From contig JACOSV010000027.1 in NCBI GenBank assembly GCA_016178725.1, positions 1 through 64,000 on the forward strand: 64,000 bases of DNA, given 5' to 3'. Under the pieces are notes generated by a model. The model was not told the origin of the DNA and did not search any database. It was given only the letters and a program-made list of their open reading frames with translations. Shown piece by piece: positions 1-7,783 of this stretch (its first letter is position 1; the number at the start of each line of letters is the position of its first letter). The translations under genes and the position numbers were made by a program. Source of the stretch: Candidatus Eiseniibacteriota bacterium (GTDB lineage: Bacteria > Eisenbacteria > RBG-16-71-46).

Positions 1-51
1 CTGGCGGCGGATCTCGCGGACGCGGGCTTCCACCTCGGGCTTCTGCGCCAT
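1..51 (-). CDS. N-terminus of an unidentified protein (runs off the window)
   Basis: An ATG on the minus strand at 51 opens a frame (MAQKPEVEARVREIRRQ) that leaves the window after 17 codons. AAGGGAG lies about eight bases upstream, a good ribosome binding site, which is the main support for a true start. The visible residues are charged and helical but too few to assign a family. Confidence 0.45.
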   Translation of the reverse strand, partial: MAQKPEVEARVREIRRQ

Positions 52-121
52 CGGACACTCCCTTCGGTAGTCGGTTCTACCGCAGAAGTCTCCCTTATCT
101 CAGACCTTGACCGTGTCCCAC

Positions 122-238
122 TTACGCTGACACGAAACAGGTAGCCGGGCTCCGAGGCGGCGGAGCACTGCGAAGCAGAAGCCGCAGAGCCTGCAACACG
201 GGCTCCTTGTCGGGTTCATAGGTACGAGCGATCTTCAA
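122..238 (-). CDS. possible 38-residue protein with TTG start
   Basis: The frame reads KIARTYEPDKEPVLQALRLL and ends with a Pro/Arg-rich tail. A TTG start at 238 follows AGAGAGGA at a usable distance. From memory, short proteins of the type 'ARxYxPDxxxxxxALRxLL' occur beside phage-type integrases in many genomes, but no integrase is visible here, so the island may hold only a remnant. The frame stays open further upstream without recognisable content. Weak call. Confidence 0.25.
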   Translation of the reverse strand: MKIARTYEPDKEPVLQALRLLLRSAPPPRSPATCFVSA

Positions 239-365
239 GCTCAGTCCTCTCTTTGACGTCTCGGACAACGTCGTGATCCCGGGCTTCGGTCGTGTGACCC
301 CTTTGTGACCCCTTGAAAGTTCTCTCCCGGGTATTGCAGACCACTCCAGACCACGAAAACGAATC

Positions 366-394
366 GGCCTCAGCGCGTGCAACTCGCTGAGGCC
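366..394. repeat. perfect 10-bp inverted repeat (hairpin)
   Basis: GGCCTCAGCG and CGCTGAGGCC flank a 9-base loop. There is no T tract on either side, so a classical intrinsic terminator is not supported. It lies in an otherwise gene-poor, lower-GC strip (about 240-520) where I see no other convincing gene. It could be a recombination or attachment remnant, or a terminator relying on other signals. Confidence 0.5.
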
Positions 395-540
395 ACAATC
401 AAGTAGATGCTGCTGGCGGACTTCCCCGACTGGGAGGCGAGTGAACTGCTAGCGGCTTTCGAGACCGTTCGATTCAACGGCTCTCGCACCCTCTGCCGCG
501 ACGGGTTGACTGGCGGTGGGTGGAACTCCAAGGTCGGCGC

Positions 541-774
541 GTGAGCCTGCTCCTTCCTCAGACCCGCACGGGCACGGTGCGCTCGGCGACGCCGGTGAGC
601 ATCCACGGCGACCGCTACGTGGACCTCGTGATCGCGCTCGAGGGTGAGGCGGGCCCAGCCGTGGTCGGGCGGGTGGGCGCCGACGACTGCCCTGCATTCC
701 TCGCGCCCGACGAGCGCGTGAGCGTGCGCTTCACCATGGGCGTCATCGTCCGGGTGGAGCGAGTGATTGGCTAG
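541..774 (+). CDS. small hypothetical protein, 77 residues
   Basis: The protein has alternating hydrophobic/charged strands (for example TGTVRSATPVSIHGDRYVDL and RVSVRFTMGVIVRVERV) that suggest an all-beta, OB-like fold. No enzyme motif or membrane segment is present. GTG at 541 is chosen because AAGG sits seven bases upstream; an in-frame GTG at 520 would add seven residues. It stands alone in the accessory strip before the zinc-ribbon gene. Function unknown. Confidence 0.45.
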   Translation: MSLLLPQTRTGTVRSATPVSIHGDRYVDLVIALEGEAGPAVVGRVGADDCPAFLAPDERVSVRFTMGVIVRVERVIG

Positions 775-967
775 CCGCTGAGGCGGCCCGGACGAAACGA
801 TCCAGCAAGGCGCAATCGCGCGTCACTTACTCTCGTTGTGGGTAACGAGTGGTGTGGCCGTGACCACTCCTGCCCACGAAGTCGAGATCTGAAGGGCGTG
901 CAGCGCTCAATCTCCATGGGATTGGAGCCGTCTTGTCGGTGGGTGGCCAATTAGAGAGGGCGGGACA

Positions 968-1270
968 ATGGAAGTCGCGAAGATCATCCCATGCCCGAAG
1001 TGCCCCAAGACGATGGTGAAGATCGGCGCTGGCAGGCGCAGAGGGGACCTCGTGGAAATCCACTACCACTGCTGGAGCTGCCGCGCGCTCCTGACGATCG
1101 ACGCCAAGACGGGCCAGCATGAGGATGGACTGTCTGATCAAGCCCTAGCGCAGCTCTCAGAACTCCAGATGCTTCGTCTGATCGGATCCGCTGCCCTGCC
1201 TGGCGACAAGTATCCATGGAGTCGCGTTCCTCGGGCGGAGCGTCCCTTGATGTCCGGCGGTGGCTCGTAG
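968..1270 (+). CDS. small protein with a CxxC...CxxC zinc-ribbon-like core
   Basis: This 100-residue protein has two cysteine knuckles, CPKC near residue 9 (with a further CP just after) and CWSC near residue 36, separated by a basic loop, as in zinc ribbons. The C-terminal half is Leu-rich and helical (SDQALAQLSELQMLRLIG) and could mediate dimerisation. GGGCGGG lies just upstream of the ATG. The family is not recognised; a nucleic-acid or protein-binding role would be a guess. It sits in the lower-GC accessory strip next to the XRE regulator. Confidence 0.55.
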   Translation: MEVAKIIPCPKCPKTMVKIGAGRRRGDLVEIHYHCWSCRALLTIDAKTGQHEDGLSDQALAQLSELQMLRLIGSAALPGDKYPWSRVPRAERPLMSGGGS

Positions 1271-1417
1271 GATTCGGGGTATAGGTGATCCTGCCTGTTG
1301 CACGTCCAGGGCCTCCACACTCTTCAGGGCGGGCGAAGAGACAGCTCGGCCCGAGTCGGCGACTCTCCGTGTGCGCCTTGACTCAGGCGGCGAGCGCGGT
1401 GTTCACCGCAGTCAGCA

Positions 1418-2200
1418 TCAGCTCGGGCGGGCGGGTTTGATCGAGACGAACCTTGTCACCCGAGTTCGTCTCGCTGATGAAGGGATGACTTCGCCACGCT
1501 CCCACCGATGGACCGCCGCTCGGCTAACACCGAACCGGCGACCCACGGCTTCCTGACTCAGTCCTAGCTCGAGTCGCTTCGCGCGGAGGCGCTCGCCTAG
1601 CGTCGCCGGGCGGATTCCAATAGGCGGTGTTCTTCGCCAGCGGGTGAGGTCGAAGAACGAAAGGCCCACCCCCATTGGCAGGTGGACCTCCCCATCTCCG
1701 AGTGAGAGGTCTGCCTCAATCCGCCTGAGGATCTCTCCAACTCTCCGCGCCATCCAGCGGCTCGGCTGTCGGTTTCCTCGTTCCCAGTGGCAGAGGCTCC
1801 CCTCATCGAGCCCGACCTTCTCCGCAAACCTCCTCCTAGTTAGTCCGAGCCGGCGACGGATGGTCCAGAGCCGCCCGGGAAGCGTGTCGGAGATGGACTC
1901 GGGGTCGTAGCCGAGGAAGTCGAGGATCGCCGGCCAGTGGGCGATCAGGGGCGCAGCAAGGCCCCGCTCCCATCTGGCCACGGCTTCCGTCCTCAAGCCC
2001 CAGCCGGCTGCCAGATCGGACTGCTTGAGACCGAGATCCATCCGCCGCTTGCGTAAGTGTTCCCCGAGCGTCTTTGGCGTGACGGGGTAACCCCGTGGCG
2101 GCAGGGTGATTCTGTGGCCGCGCCAGCGGAGCGGGGCAAAGGCAACGCCGAGCTGCCCGTGCGGCTGGCGCGGGCATCCCAGGCGCGGATGTCGCTGCAC
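1418..2200 (-). CDS. regulator with three tandem XRE-type helix-turn-helix domains
   Basis: Three Cro/CI-like domains occur in series, each ending in the hallmark WERG: one beginning TLGEHLRKRRMDLGLKQ, a second beginning GRLWTIRRRLGLTRRR, and a third beginning TLGERLRAKRLELGLSQ. The first carries the 'GYP-x4-TLG...LGYDP' frame of a widespread uncharacterised XRE family. It probably binds DNA. The start is uncertain: no ATG, GTG or TTG lies close before the first domain, and GTG at 2200 falls inside sequence that on the other strand is comM-like, so the true 5' end may have been lost at that junction. The third domain is clipped after its recognition helix. Confidence 0.6.
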   Translation of the reverse strand: MQRHPRLGCPRQPHGQLGVAFAPLRWRGHRITLPPRGYPVTPKTLGEHLRKRRMDLGLKQSDLAAGWGLRTEAVARWERGLAAPLIAHWPAILDFLGYDPESISDTLPGRLWTIRRRLGLTRRRFAEKVGLDEGSLCHWERGNRQPSRWMARRVGEILRRIEADLSLGDGEVHLPMGVGLSFFDLTRWRRTPPIGIRPATLGERLRAKRLELGLSQEAVGRRFGVSRAAVHRWERGEVIPSSARRTRVTRFVSIKPARPS

Positions 2201-2627
2201 GCCGGCCGACGTCGGGCGCCACGCGGCGCGCATCAGCGGACCCGTGCTCGACCGCATGGACATCCAGATCGAGGTGCCCGCGCTCACGTCCGAAGAGCTG
2301 ATGGCGACGTCGCCCGGCGAGCCGAGCGAGGGCGTGCGTGAGCGGGTGCTGGCGGCGCGCGCGCGGCAGGCGGCGCGCGGCGCGCTCAACGCCGAACTCG
2401 CCACCGCGGCGCTGCGCGAGGTGTGCGCGCTCGACGCCGCGGCACGGCGTCTGATCGCCGACGCCGTGGATCGCGGCGGCATGTCCGCGCGCGGCGTGCA
2501 CCGGGCGATGCGCGTCGCGCGCACGATCGCGGATCTCGCCGGCGAGGAGCGGGTCTCGGCGACGCGCCTCGCCGAGGCGCTGCAGTACCGGGCGCACGAG
2601 GCAGGCCGTGCCGGGCGCGGCGGCTAG
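2154..2627 (+). pseudogene. comM: 5'-truncated comM/yifB (Mg-chelatase-like AAA ATPase), C-terminal third only
   Basis: Translation from about 2154 gives CPCGW, then RISGPVLDRMDIQIEVPAL, LNAEL and ARTIADLAGEERVSATRLAE, the C-terminal part of the ComM/YifB family (helicase promoting natural transformation). Homology begins abruptly at CPCGW, where family members read AAMNPCPCG, so the N-terminal domain and the P-loop are absent. The sequence to the left is less GC-rich and encodes an XRE regulator in the opposite direction. This looks like disruption of comM by an insertion or rearrangement; an assembly join is the alternative. Confidence 0.75.
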
Positions 2628-2675
2628 CGCGAATTGCGTCGCGCCGGCGGTCCGATCACGGCACACTGTGCCCCC

Positions 2676-3305
2676 ATGCGCGCCGCTCGGGCCCTCGTGC
2701 TGCTCGCCGGATGCCTGGCGATCCTCGCCGCGCCGGCACGCCGACCGGACGCCGCGACCGATCCGCGTGCCGCCGCCGATCCGCACGCAGCCGCCGCGCC
2801 GGCCGACAGCTCGATCCTCACGCTCGCGGGACCGGACGAGCCGGGCATGCGCATGGTCGTCACCGGACGCGTGCTCGAGCGAGACGGAAAGACGCCCGCG
2901 GCGCGCTTGCGCGTCGGCGTCTATCACACCGACGCGTCGGGCCGCTACGGCGTCCATCGCACGCGGCGCTCGTTCCCGCCGGTGCGCGATGCGCGATTGA
3001 GCGGCTGGCTCGTCACCACGGCGGATGGCCGGTTCGAGGTCCGCACCGTGCGGCCCGGCCCCTACCCCGGCAGCCGTACGCCCGCGCACATCCATTTCAT
3101 CGTGCGCGAGCGGCCGCGGCGCGGCCTGTTGCGCGCGATCGCGGGCGGGCCCGGCGACGTCGCGTTCGAGCTGCGCTTCGCCGACGATCCGCTGCTGCGC
3201 CGCCGCGGTCTGTTTCCGGCCGAGACGCTGCTCGTGAGCGTCCGCCCGGTCGACGTGGACGCGGGCGGAGTCCAGCACGTCAGCGTCGACCTGCGGATGC
3301 GATGA
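2676..3305 (+). CDS. secreted intradiol ring-cleavage dioxygenase-like protein
   Basis: An N-terminal signal sequence (MRAARALVLLAGCLAILAAP) precedes a domain like protocatechuate/catechol intradiol dioxygenases. Visible family signatures are VTGRVLERDGKTPAA, VYHTDASGRYG, a central DGRFEVRTVRPGPYPG and AHIHF; the two Tyr and two His expected to hold non-haem Fe(III) are present. Intradiol enzymes open catechols to muconates, but secreted members of the superfamily often have unknown substrates and may only bind. ATG at 2676 is chosen for the signal peptide. Its stop overlaps the next start (ATGA). Confidence 0.7.
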   Translation: MRAARALVLLAGCLAILAAPARRPDAATDPRAAADPHAAAAPADSSILTLAGPDEPGMRMVVTGRVLERDGKTPAARLRVGVYHTDASGRYGVHRTRRSFPPVRDARLSGWLVTTADGRFEVRTVRPGPYPGSRTPAHIHFIVRERPRRGLLRAIAGGPGDVAFELRFADDPLLRRRGLFPAETLLVSVRPVDVDAGGVQHVSVDLRMR

Positions 3306-4462
3306 CGCCGGGAGCGCCGATCCCGTCCGATCCCCTCGCCCCCGACGCCGTCGCCGAGCTCGCGGCGGCGCTGATCCGCATTCCCTCGGTCAATCCCGCG
3401 ATCGCGCCCGCCGAAGCGCACGGCGAGGCGGCGGTCGCCGCGTTCGCGTGTGAGTGGCTCACGGCGCGCGGCGTGCGCGCGTGGCTCGAGGAGGCGGCGC
3501 CGGGTCGCCCGAACGCGGTCGCCGAGGTCGTCGGCGGCCCCGGTCCGACGCTGGTGCTGTGCGCGCATCTCGACACCGTCGCCACCGCCGGCATGACCAT
3601 TCCGCCGTTCGCGCCCGAGGTGCGCGACGGCCGCCTCTACGGCCGCGGCAGCTACGACATGAAGGGCGCCGCCGCCGCGACGATGGTGGCCGCGGCGGCG
3701 CTGCGGGCGGGCCCGTTCGGCGGACGGGTGATGCTGGCGCTCGTCGCCGACGAGGAGCACGCGAGCCTCGGCGCGCACGACTTCGTGCGCCGTCATCGCG
3801 CCGACGGCTGCATCCTCACCGAGGCGAGCGAGGGCGACCTCGTGCTCGCGCACAAGGGATTCGTGTGGGCCGAGCTCGTGACGCGCGGCCGCGCCGCGCA
3901 CGGGAGCCGCTGGGATCTGGGCGTGAGCGCGGTGGCGCGCATGGGGCGCATCATCGCGGCGCTCGACCGCTTCGATCGCGAGACGCTGCGCGCGCGCACG
4001 CACCCGCTGGTCGGCCCCGCGTCGATGCACGGCGCGACGGTCCATGGCGGCGCCGGGATCTCGACCTACGCCCCCGAGTGCCGGCTCGAGGTCGAGCGCC
4101 GGACGCTACCGGGCGAAACGCCGGAGCAGGTGATGGCGGAGCTGGGTGACGTGGTGCGCGCGGCGGGCGAGGAGGCGGAGATCCGGCTGCTGCTCGCCCG
4201 CCCGCCGCTCGACGGCGATCGCGACGCGCCGCTCGCGCGCGCGGTGCGCGAGGCCGCGGCCGCGGTGACCGGCGCGGCGCCGCGGGAGCGCGGCGTCGCC
4301 TACTGGATGGACGCGGCGGTGTTCGCCGCGGCCGGAATCCCGGCGGTGGATTACGGACCGACCGGCGCCGGCGCGCACGAGGACGTCGAGTGGGTCGACG
4401 TCGCGTCGCTCGCGACCACGGCGCGGGTGCTGACCGAGGCCGCGCGGCGCTTCACGGCCTGA
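3302..4462 (+). CDS. M20-family metallopeptidase/deacylase (ArgE/DapE type)
   Basis: This is a 386-residue cytoplasmic zinc hydrolase. CAHLDT (His89, Asp91), GRGSYDMKG (Asp119) and ADEEH (Glu151/152) are the metal and catalytic residues of ArgE/DapE/CPG2 enzymes, followed by the inserted dimerisation domain (around RTLPGETPEQVMAELGDV) and a closing GAHEDVEWVD. Such enzymes remove acyl or succinyl groups from amino acids or cleave small peptides; which substrate applies cannot be read here. It overlaps the preceding dioxygenase-like gene by ATGA, so the two are probably co-translated. Confidence 0.85.
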   Translation: MTPGAPIPSDPLAPDAVAELAAALIRIPSVNPAIAPAEAHGEAAVAAFACEWLTARGVRAWLEEAAPGRPNAVAEVVGGPGPTLVLCAHLDTVATAGMTIPPFAPEVRDGRLYGRGSYDMKGAAAATMVAAAALRAGPFGGRVMLALVADEEHASLGAHDFVRRHRADGCILTEASEGDLVLAHKGFVWAELVTRGRAAHGSRWDLGVSAVARMGRIIAALDRFDRETLRARTHPLVGPASMHGATVHGGAGISTYAPECRLEVERRTLPGETPEQVMAELGDVVRAAGEEAEIRLLLARPPLDGDRDAPLARAVREAAAAVTGAAPRERGVAYWMDAAVFAAAGIPAVDYGPTGAGAHEDVEWVDVASLATTARVLTEAARRFTA

Positions 4463-4498
4463 TCGCACGACCGGACCGCCCGGCCCGGAACGCCGCGA

Positions 4499-4816
4499 TT
4501 AGAAGTGGTGCTTCTTCGGCTTCTTGTTCTTATTGCCCGACGAGCCCGGCGTGGGGACGTACGACTCGGGGACGACGATGACCGAGCCATTGAGCCCGCC
4601 GTTGCCGGTCGAGAGTCCGTCGATGATGTCGATCGGCGGCTGATCCACGCTCATCCCGGCCGCCGCGCGCTGCGCCGCGGCGCCAGCGACCGAAGCGGAC
4701 GCGTCGGGATTCGGCGCCGTCGGGAGATGACCGCAGCTCGTCGCGGTCACGACGAGTGCAAGGCCGGCGGCCACGAGGGCCGCGTATCGCGAAACCGGGT
4801 TGGGACGCATGTTCAT
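4499..4816 (-). CDS. small lipoprotein with basic C-terminus
   Basis: A hydrophobic signal ends in a lipobox-like TATSCGH, so the mature protein would be lipidated. The rest is short, low in structure (Pro/Ala/Gly rich), and ends with a strongly basic tail, NKNKKPKKHHF. AGGAG precedes ATG 4816 at a good distance. No known domain is recognised. Two other small exported proteins in this window (near 57 kb) also end in a Gly/Lys/His-rich tail, so it may belong to a loosely related exported set. Confidence 0.65.
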   Translation of the reverse strand: MNMRPNPVSRYAALVAAGLALVVTATSCGHLPTAPNPDASASVAGAAAQRAAAGMSVDQPPIDIIDGLSTGNGGLNGSVIVVPESYVPTPGSSGNKNKKPKKHHF

Positions 4817-5082
4817 CGTCGGCTCCTGGTGAAGGGGGTGATGCGTGTCACATCCTTCCAGCGCAAGTCCCGTTCCGTTCCACGGCGCGATTTCGGCCGC
4901 CGATCGCCGCCCTTTTCGTGCGCCGTGCACGCGGTTTCGCACGGCATGCCGCGGGTCGCACGGTCCAGCCGCGATGCGCGGGCGAAATGGCGAAAGCGAC
5001 CTCCCGAAGGTTGGGGCGAATGCCCCGCTCGGGCGGCAGCGCCCGGATGGCGCGACATCGGCGCGGCACGGCCGCGCGCGGA

Positions 5083-5829
5083 TTAGAGGAGCTGGCGCGA
5101 GCGGAAGCTCACCGTGCCGCGGCTCGCCACGATCACGTGGTCGAGCACGCCGATCCCGACCAGCTCACCGACCTCGACGAGCCGCCGGGTGATCGAGAGG
5201 TCTTCCTCGCTCGGCTCGGGATCGCCGCTCGGATGGTTGTGCACCAGCACCACGCTCGCGGCCGAGTGCAGGATCGCGGGCAGGAACACCTCGCGCGGGT
5301 GGACGATGGACGCGTTGAGGCTGCCGATCGAGACGGTCTCGCGGCACTGCAGTTCGTGGCGGGCGTTGAGCAGCAGCACCACGAAGTGCTCGCGGCGCGC
5401 GCGCGCCAGGTCACTCACCAGCGCCAGCACGTCGTCGGGTCCGCGGATCGCAGGGGCCGCGCGCGGCGGCTCGGCGGCGCGACGGCCGAGCTCGAACGCC
5501 GCGATCGCGGCGGCCGCGCGCGCCGGCCCGATGCCCTGAACGCGCAGCCAGCGCGCGAGGGGCCAGCCGGCGAGCTCGCCCGGGGCGCGGCGCGCCAGCG
5601 CGCCGGCGATGCGGAACGCGCTGCGCCCCGGCGTTCCGGAGCCGAGGATCAGCGCCAGCAGGTCGGCATCGGTGAGCGCCGACGCCCCGCGAGCGCGCAG
5701 CTTTTCGCGCGGCCGCAGCCGCCGCGGCGCCGCGGCGGGCGCGTCGATCGGAACGCGGGCGGCCGCGCCGGCGGGCGGTGACGGCGGATCCGGCGCCGGC
5801 GTCTCGGCGCGCAGGGCGACGCGATGCAT
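5083..5829 (-). CDS. radC: RadC-like JAB-domain protein
   Basis: The 248-residue protein has an N-terminal UPF0758 helix-hairpin-helix-like region (LTDADLLALILGSGTPG, then VQGIGPARAAAAIAAFELG) and a C-terminal JAB/MPN domain with HNHPSGDPEPSEED (His197, His199, Asp203), the metal-binding motif of the family. RadC was once linked to DNA repair, but its biochemical role is not settled. A Pro/Ala-rich stretch of about 35 residues at the N-terminus is longer than usual, so the true start may be further in. Confidence 0.9.
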   Translation of the reverse strand: MHRVALRAETPAPDPPSPPAGAAARVPIDAPAAAPRRLRPREKLRARGASALTDADLLALILGSGTPGRSAFRIAGALARRAPGELAGWPLARWLRVQGIGPARAAAAIAAFELGRRAAEPPRAAPAIRGPDDVLALVSDLARARREHFVVLLLNARHELQCRETVSIGSLNASIVHPREVFLPAILHSAASVVLVHNHPSGDPEPSEEDLSITRRLVEVGELVGIGVLDHVIVASRGTVSFRSRQLL

Positions 5830-5940
5830 GGACGAAACTCCCCCTTTCCGCCGCCGCGGCGGTCGAGGATAATCAACGACCGCTCTCGGCGGGCGCCCGC
5901 GTCGGGCGCCCCGCGTTCATCTCACGGAGGTCGTATCAGC

Positions 5941-6825
5941 ATGCGTCGTGCCCTGCTCGTTCTGCTCGCCCTCGCCCTGCTTCCTTCGGGAGCCCGCGCC
6001 TACAAGCCGAGCGGGCCCGTGGACGCCGTGGGCATGCTCGACTACCGGCAGGGGCCGCGCTTCAAGGTGGGCGACTGGGTCCGCTATCACACGAAGGGCG
6101 AGAGTGCACAGGGATTCAAGACCGACTACACCGTGACCATCCTCATCGCTGGCGAGGAGAGGTGGTGGGGCGAGGACTGCTTCTGGGTCGAGACCCAGAC
6201 GGTGTACGGCAGCGGCCATCCCGAGGTCGCGGCGTCGCTCCTCTCCTACTCGGTGTTCGAGGACTCGCTCCCCAGCCGGCACTTCCAGCGCTACATCCGC
6301 AAGTTCACGGAAGGCGAAGACGAGCACGGCATGCTGATCCAGCAGCCGTTCATGCGCGCGCCGTCCGAGCTGACCCATCGCGGCTACGGCGAGTACGAGC
6401 CGCCGCGCACGTACGACACGCTGGGTGTCGAGAAGATCGACGTGGCGAAGGCGTCGTTCAAGGGCCTGCGCGTGCGCGAGACCTATCACGAGGCGGTCAC
6501 GAAGCAGTACGGCGACACGACGGTGTACTTCGAGCTGACCGAGAAGCACGACAGCTGGACCTCGAAGGAGATCCCGATCACCGGACTCCTGCGCATCGAT
6601 CAGGACAACACGCAGCGGCGGCGCGCGTGGATGATCGGCGAGTCCAAGGACGCGCCGCTGCAGATCGTCGAGCGCTCGACGGGGAGCACGGTGTTCGAGG
6701 CGATGGGATCGCGGATGCGTTCGATTCATCTGCCCGCGGCGGTCCTGCGCCCGCTGCGCGAACAGCCGAGCCAGGAGCGCAAGCCCGCGGCCCCGCCGAC
6801 GCGGCGCGGCGGCTCGAGCGGCTAG
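5941..6825 (+). CDS. secreted protein of unknown function, 294 residues
   Basis: A clean signal peptide (MRRALLVLLALALLPSGARA) leads into a soluble domain rich in beta structure and aromatic residues (KVGDWVRYHTKGES, YTVTILIAGEERWWGEDCFWVE), reminiscent of lipoprotein-carrier-like barrels, but no family is recognised. GGAGG stands upstream of ATG 5941. The C-terminus is a disordered Pro/Arg-rich tail. It is divergent from radC and convergent with ftsY. Confidence 0.75.
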   Translation: MRRALLVLLALALLPSGARAYKPSGPVDAVGMLDYRQGPRFKVGDWVRYHTKGESAQGFKTDYTVTILIAGEERWWGEDCFWVETQTVYGSGHPEVAASLLSYSVFEDSLPSRHFQRYIRKFTEGEDEHGMLIQQPFMRAPSELTHRGYGEYEPPRTYDTLGVEKIDVAKASFKGLRVRETYHEAVTKQYGDTTVYFELTEKHDSWTSKEIPITGLLRIDQDNTQRRRAWMIGESKDAPLQIVERSTGSTVFEAMGSRMRSIHLPAAVLRPLREQPSQERKPAAPPTRRGGSSG

Positions 6826-6835
6826 CTAGCGCGCG

Positions 6836-7753
6836 TCAGTCGAAGAGGCCGCGCGCGAACGCCTCCGGATCGAACGGCTGCCAGTCGTCGATCCCCTCGC
6901 CGAGCCCCACGACCGACACCGGCAGCTTCAGCTCGTCGACGATAGCGAGCACCGCGCCGCCGCGCGCCGTGCCGTCCAGCTTGTTGACCGCGAGGCTCGT
7001 CACCGGAACGTGGCGCCCGAACTCGCGCGCCTGCGCGATCCCGTTCTGCCCGAGCGTGGCGTCGAGCACGAGCAGCGTGTGGTGGGGCGCCCCGGGCACG
7101 AGCCGCGCGCATACGCGCGCCACCTTCTCGAGCTCGGCCATCAGATTGTGCTTCGTGTGCAGACGGCCGGCGGTGTCGATCAGCGCCACGCGAGTCCCTC
7201 GCGCGAGCGCGGCGCTCACGCCGTCGTGCACGACCGCCGCCGGATCGGCCCCGCTGCGCGCGCTCACGATCTCGACGCCCGCGCGTCCCGCCCACACGTC
7301 GAGCTGCTCGGCAGCCGCGGCGCGAAACGTGTCGCCGGCGACCAGCAGGGTCGGGCGGCCTGCTCGCGCCAACGACGCCGCGAGCTTGCCGGCGAGCGTG
7401 GTCTTGCCGACGCCGTTGACGCCGACGATCAGCGCGACCCAGAGCGACGCGCCCGGCGCGGGATCGTCCGGCTCGAAGCGCGCGCGCCGCTCGCCGAGCA
7501 GCTCCGCCGCGACCCGCTCGAGCGCCGCGCCGAGATCGAGCTCCGGCTCGCGGCGCATGCGCGCCTCGGCGGCGTCGATGAGGCGCTCGGCGGTGGAGGG
7601 ACCGACGTCGGCCGCCAGCAGCGCCTCGTCGAGGCGTTCGCGCGTCTCGGGATCGACGGCGCCGCGGCGGCGCAGCAGCACCGCCATCGGACCGCCGAGC
7701 CGCTCGCGCGTGCGCGCGAGGCCCGCGCGGAACCGGTTCCAGAGATCCACCAC
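6836..7753 (-). CDS. ftsY: FtsY, signal recognition particle receptor
   Basis: SRP-type GTPase of 305 residues: a short N domain, P-loop GVNGVGKTT (111-119), DTAGR, the NKLDGTARGG specificity motif and the C-terminal GLGEGIDDW. It docks the SRP-ribosome complex at the membrane for co-translational insertion. The long acidic A domain of enterobacterial FtsY is absent, as in many bacteria. It lies 30 bases after smc, a conserved smc-ftsY pairing. Two successive GTG codons open the frame. Confidence 0.95.
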   Translation of the reverse strand: MVDLWNRFRAGLARTRERLGGPMAVLLRRRGAVDPETRERLDEALLAADVGPSTAERLIDAAEARMRREPELDLGAALERVAAELLGERRARFEPDDPAPGASLWVALIVGVNGVGKTTLAGKLAASLARAGRPTLLVAGDTFRAAAAEQLDVWAGRAGVEIVSARSGADPAAVVHDGVSAALARGTRVALIDTAGRLHTKHNLMAELEKVARVCARLVPGAPHHTLLVLDATLGQNGIAQAREFGRHVPVTSLAVNKLDGTARGGAVLAIVDELKLPVSVVGLGEGIDDWQPFDPEAFARGLFD

Positions 7754-7783
7754 GGCCTCACGCCCGCCGGTGGAGGGCGACGA

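Noticed and set aside
421-500. tRNA-like 3' end (ttcga...tctcgcacc)
   Set aside because: A short T-arm-like string is present, but no matching acceptor, anticodon or D arm can be folded around it.
1300-1420. Alternative minus-strand end LMLTAVNTALAA after the XRE gene
   Set aside because: It reads well but is in a different frame from the third XRE domain and has no identifiable start; noted only as a possible frameshifted tail.
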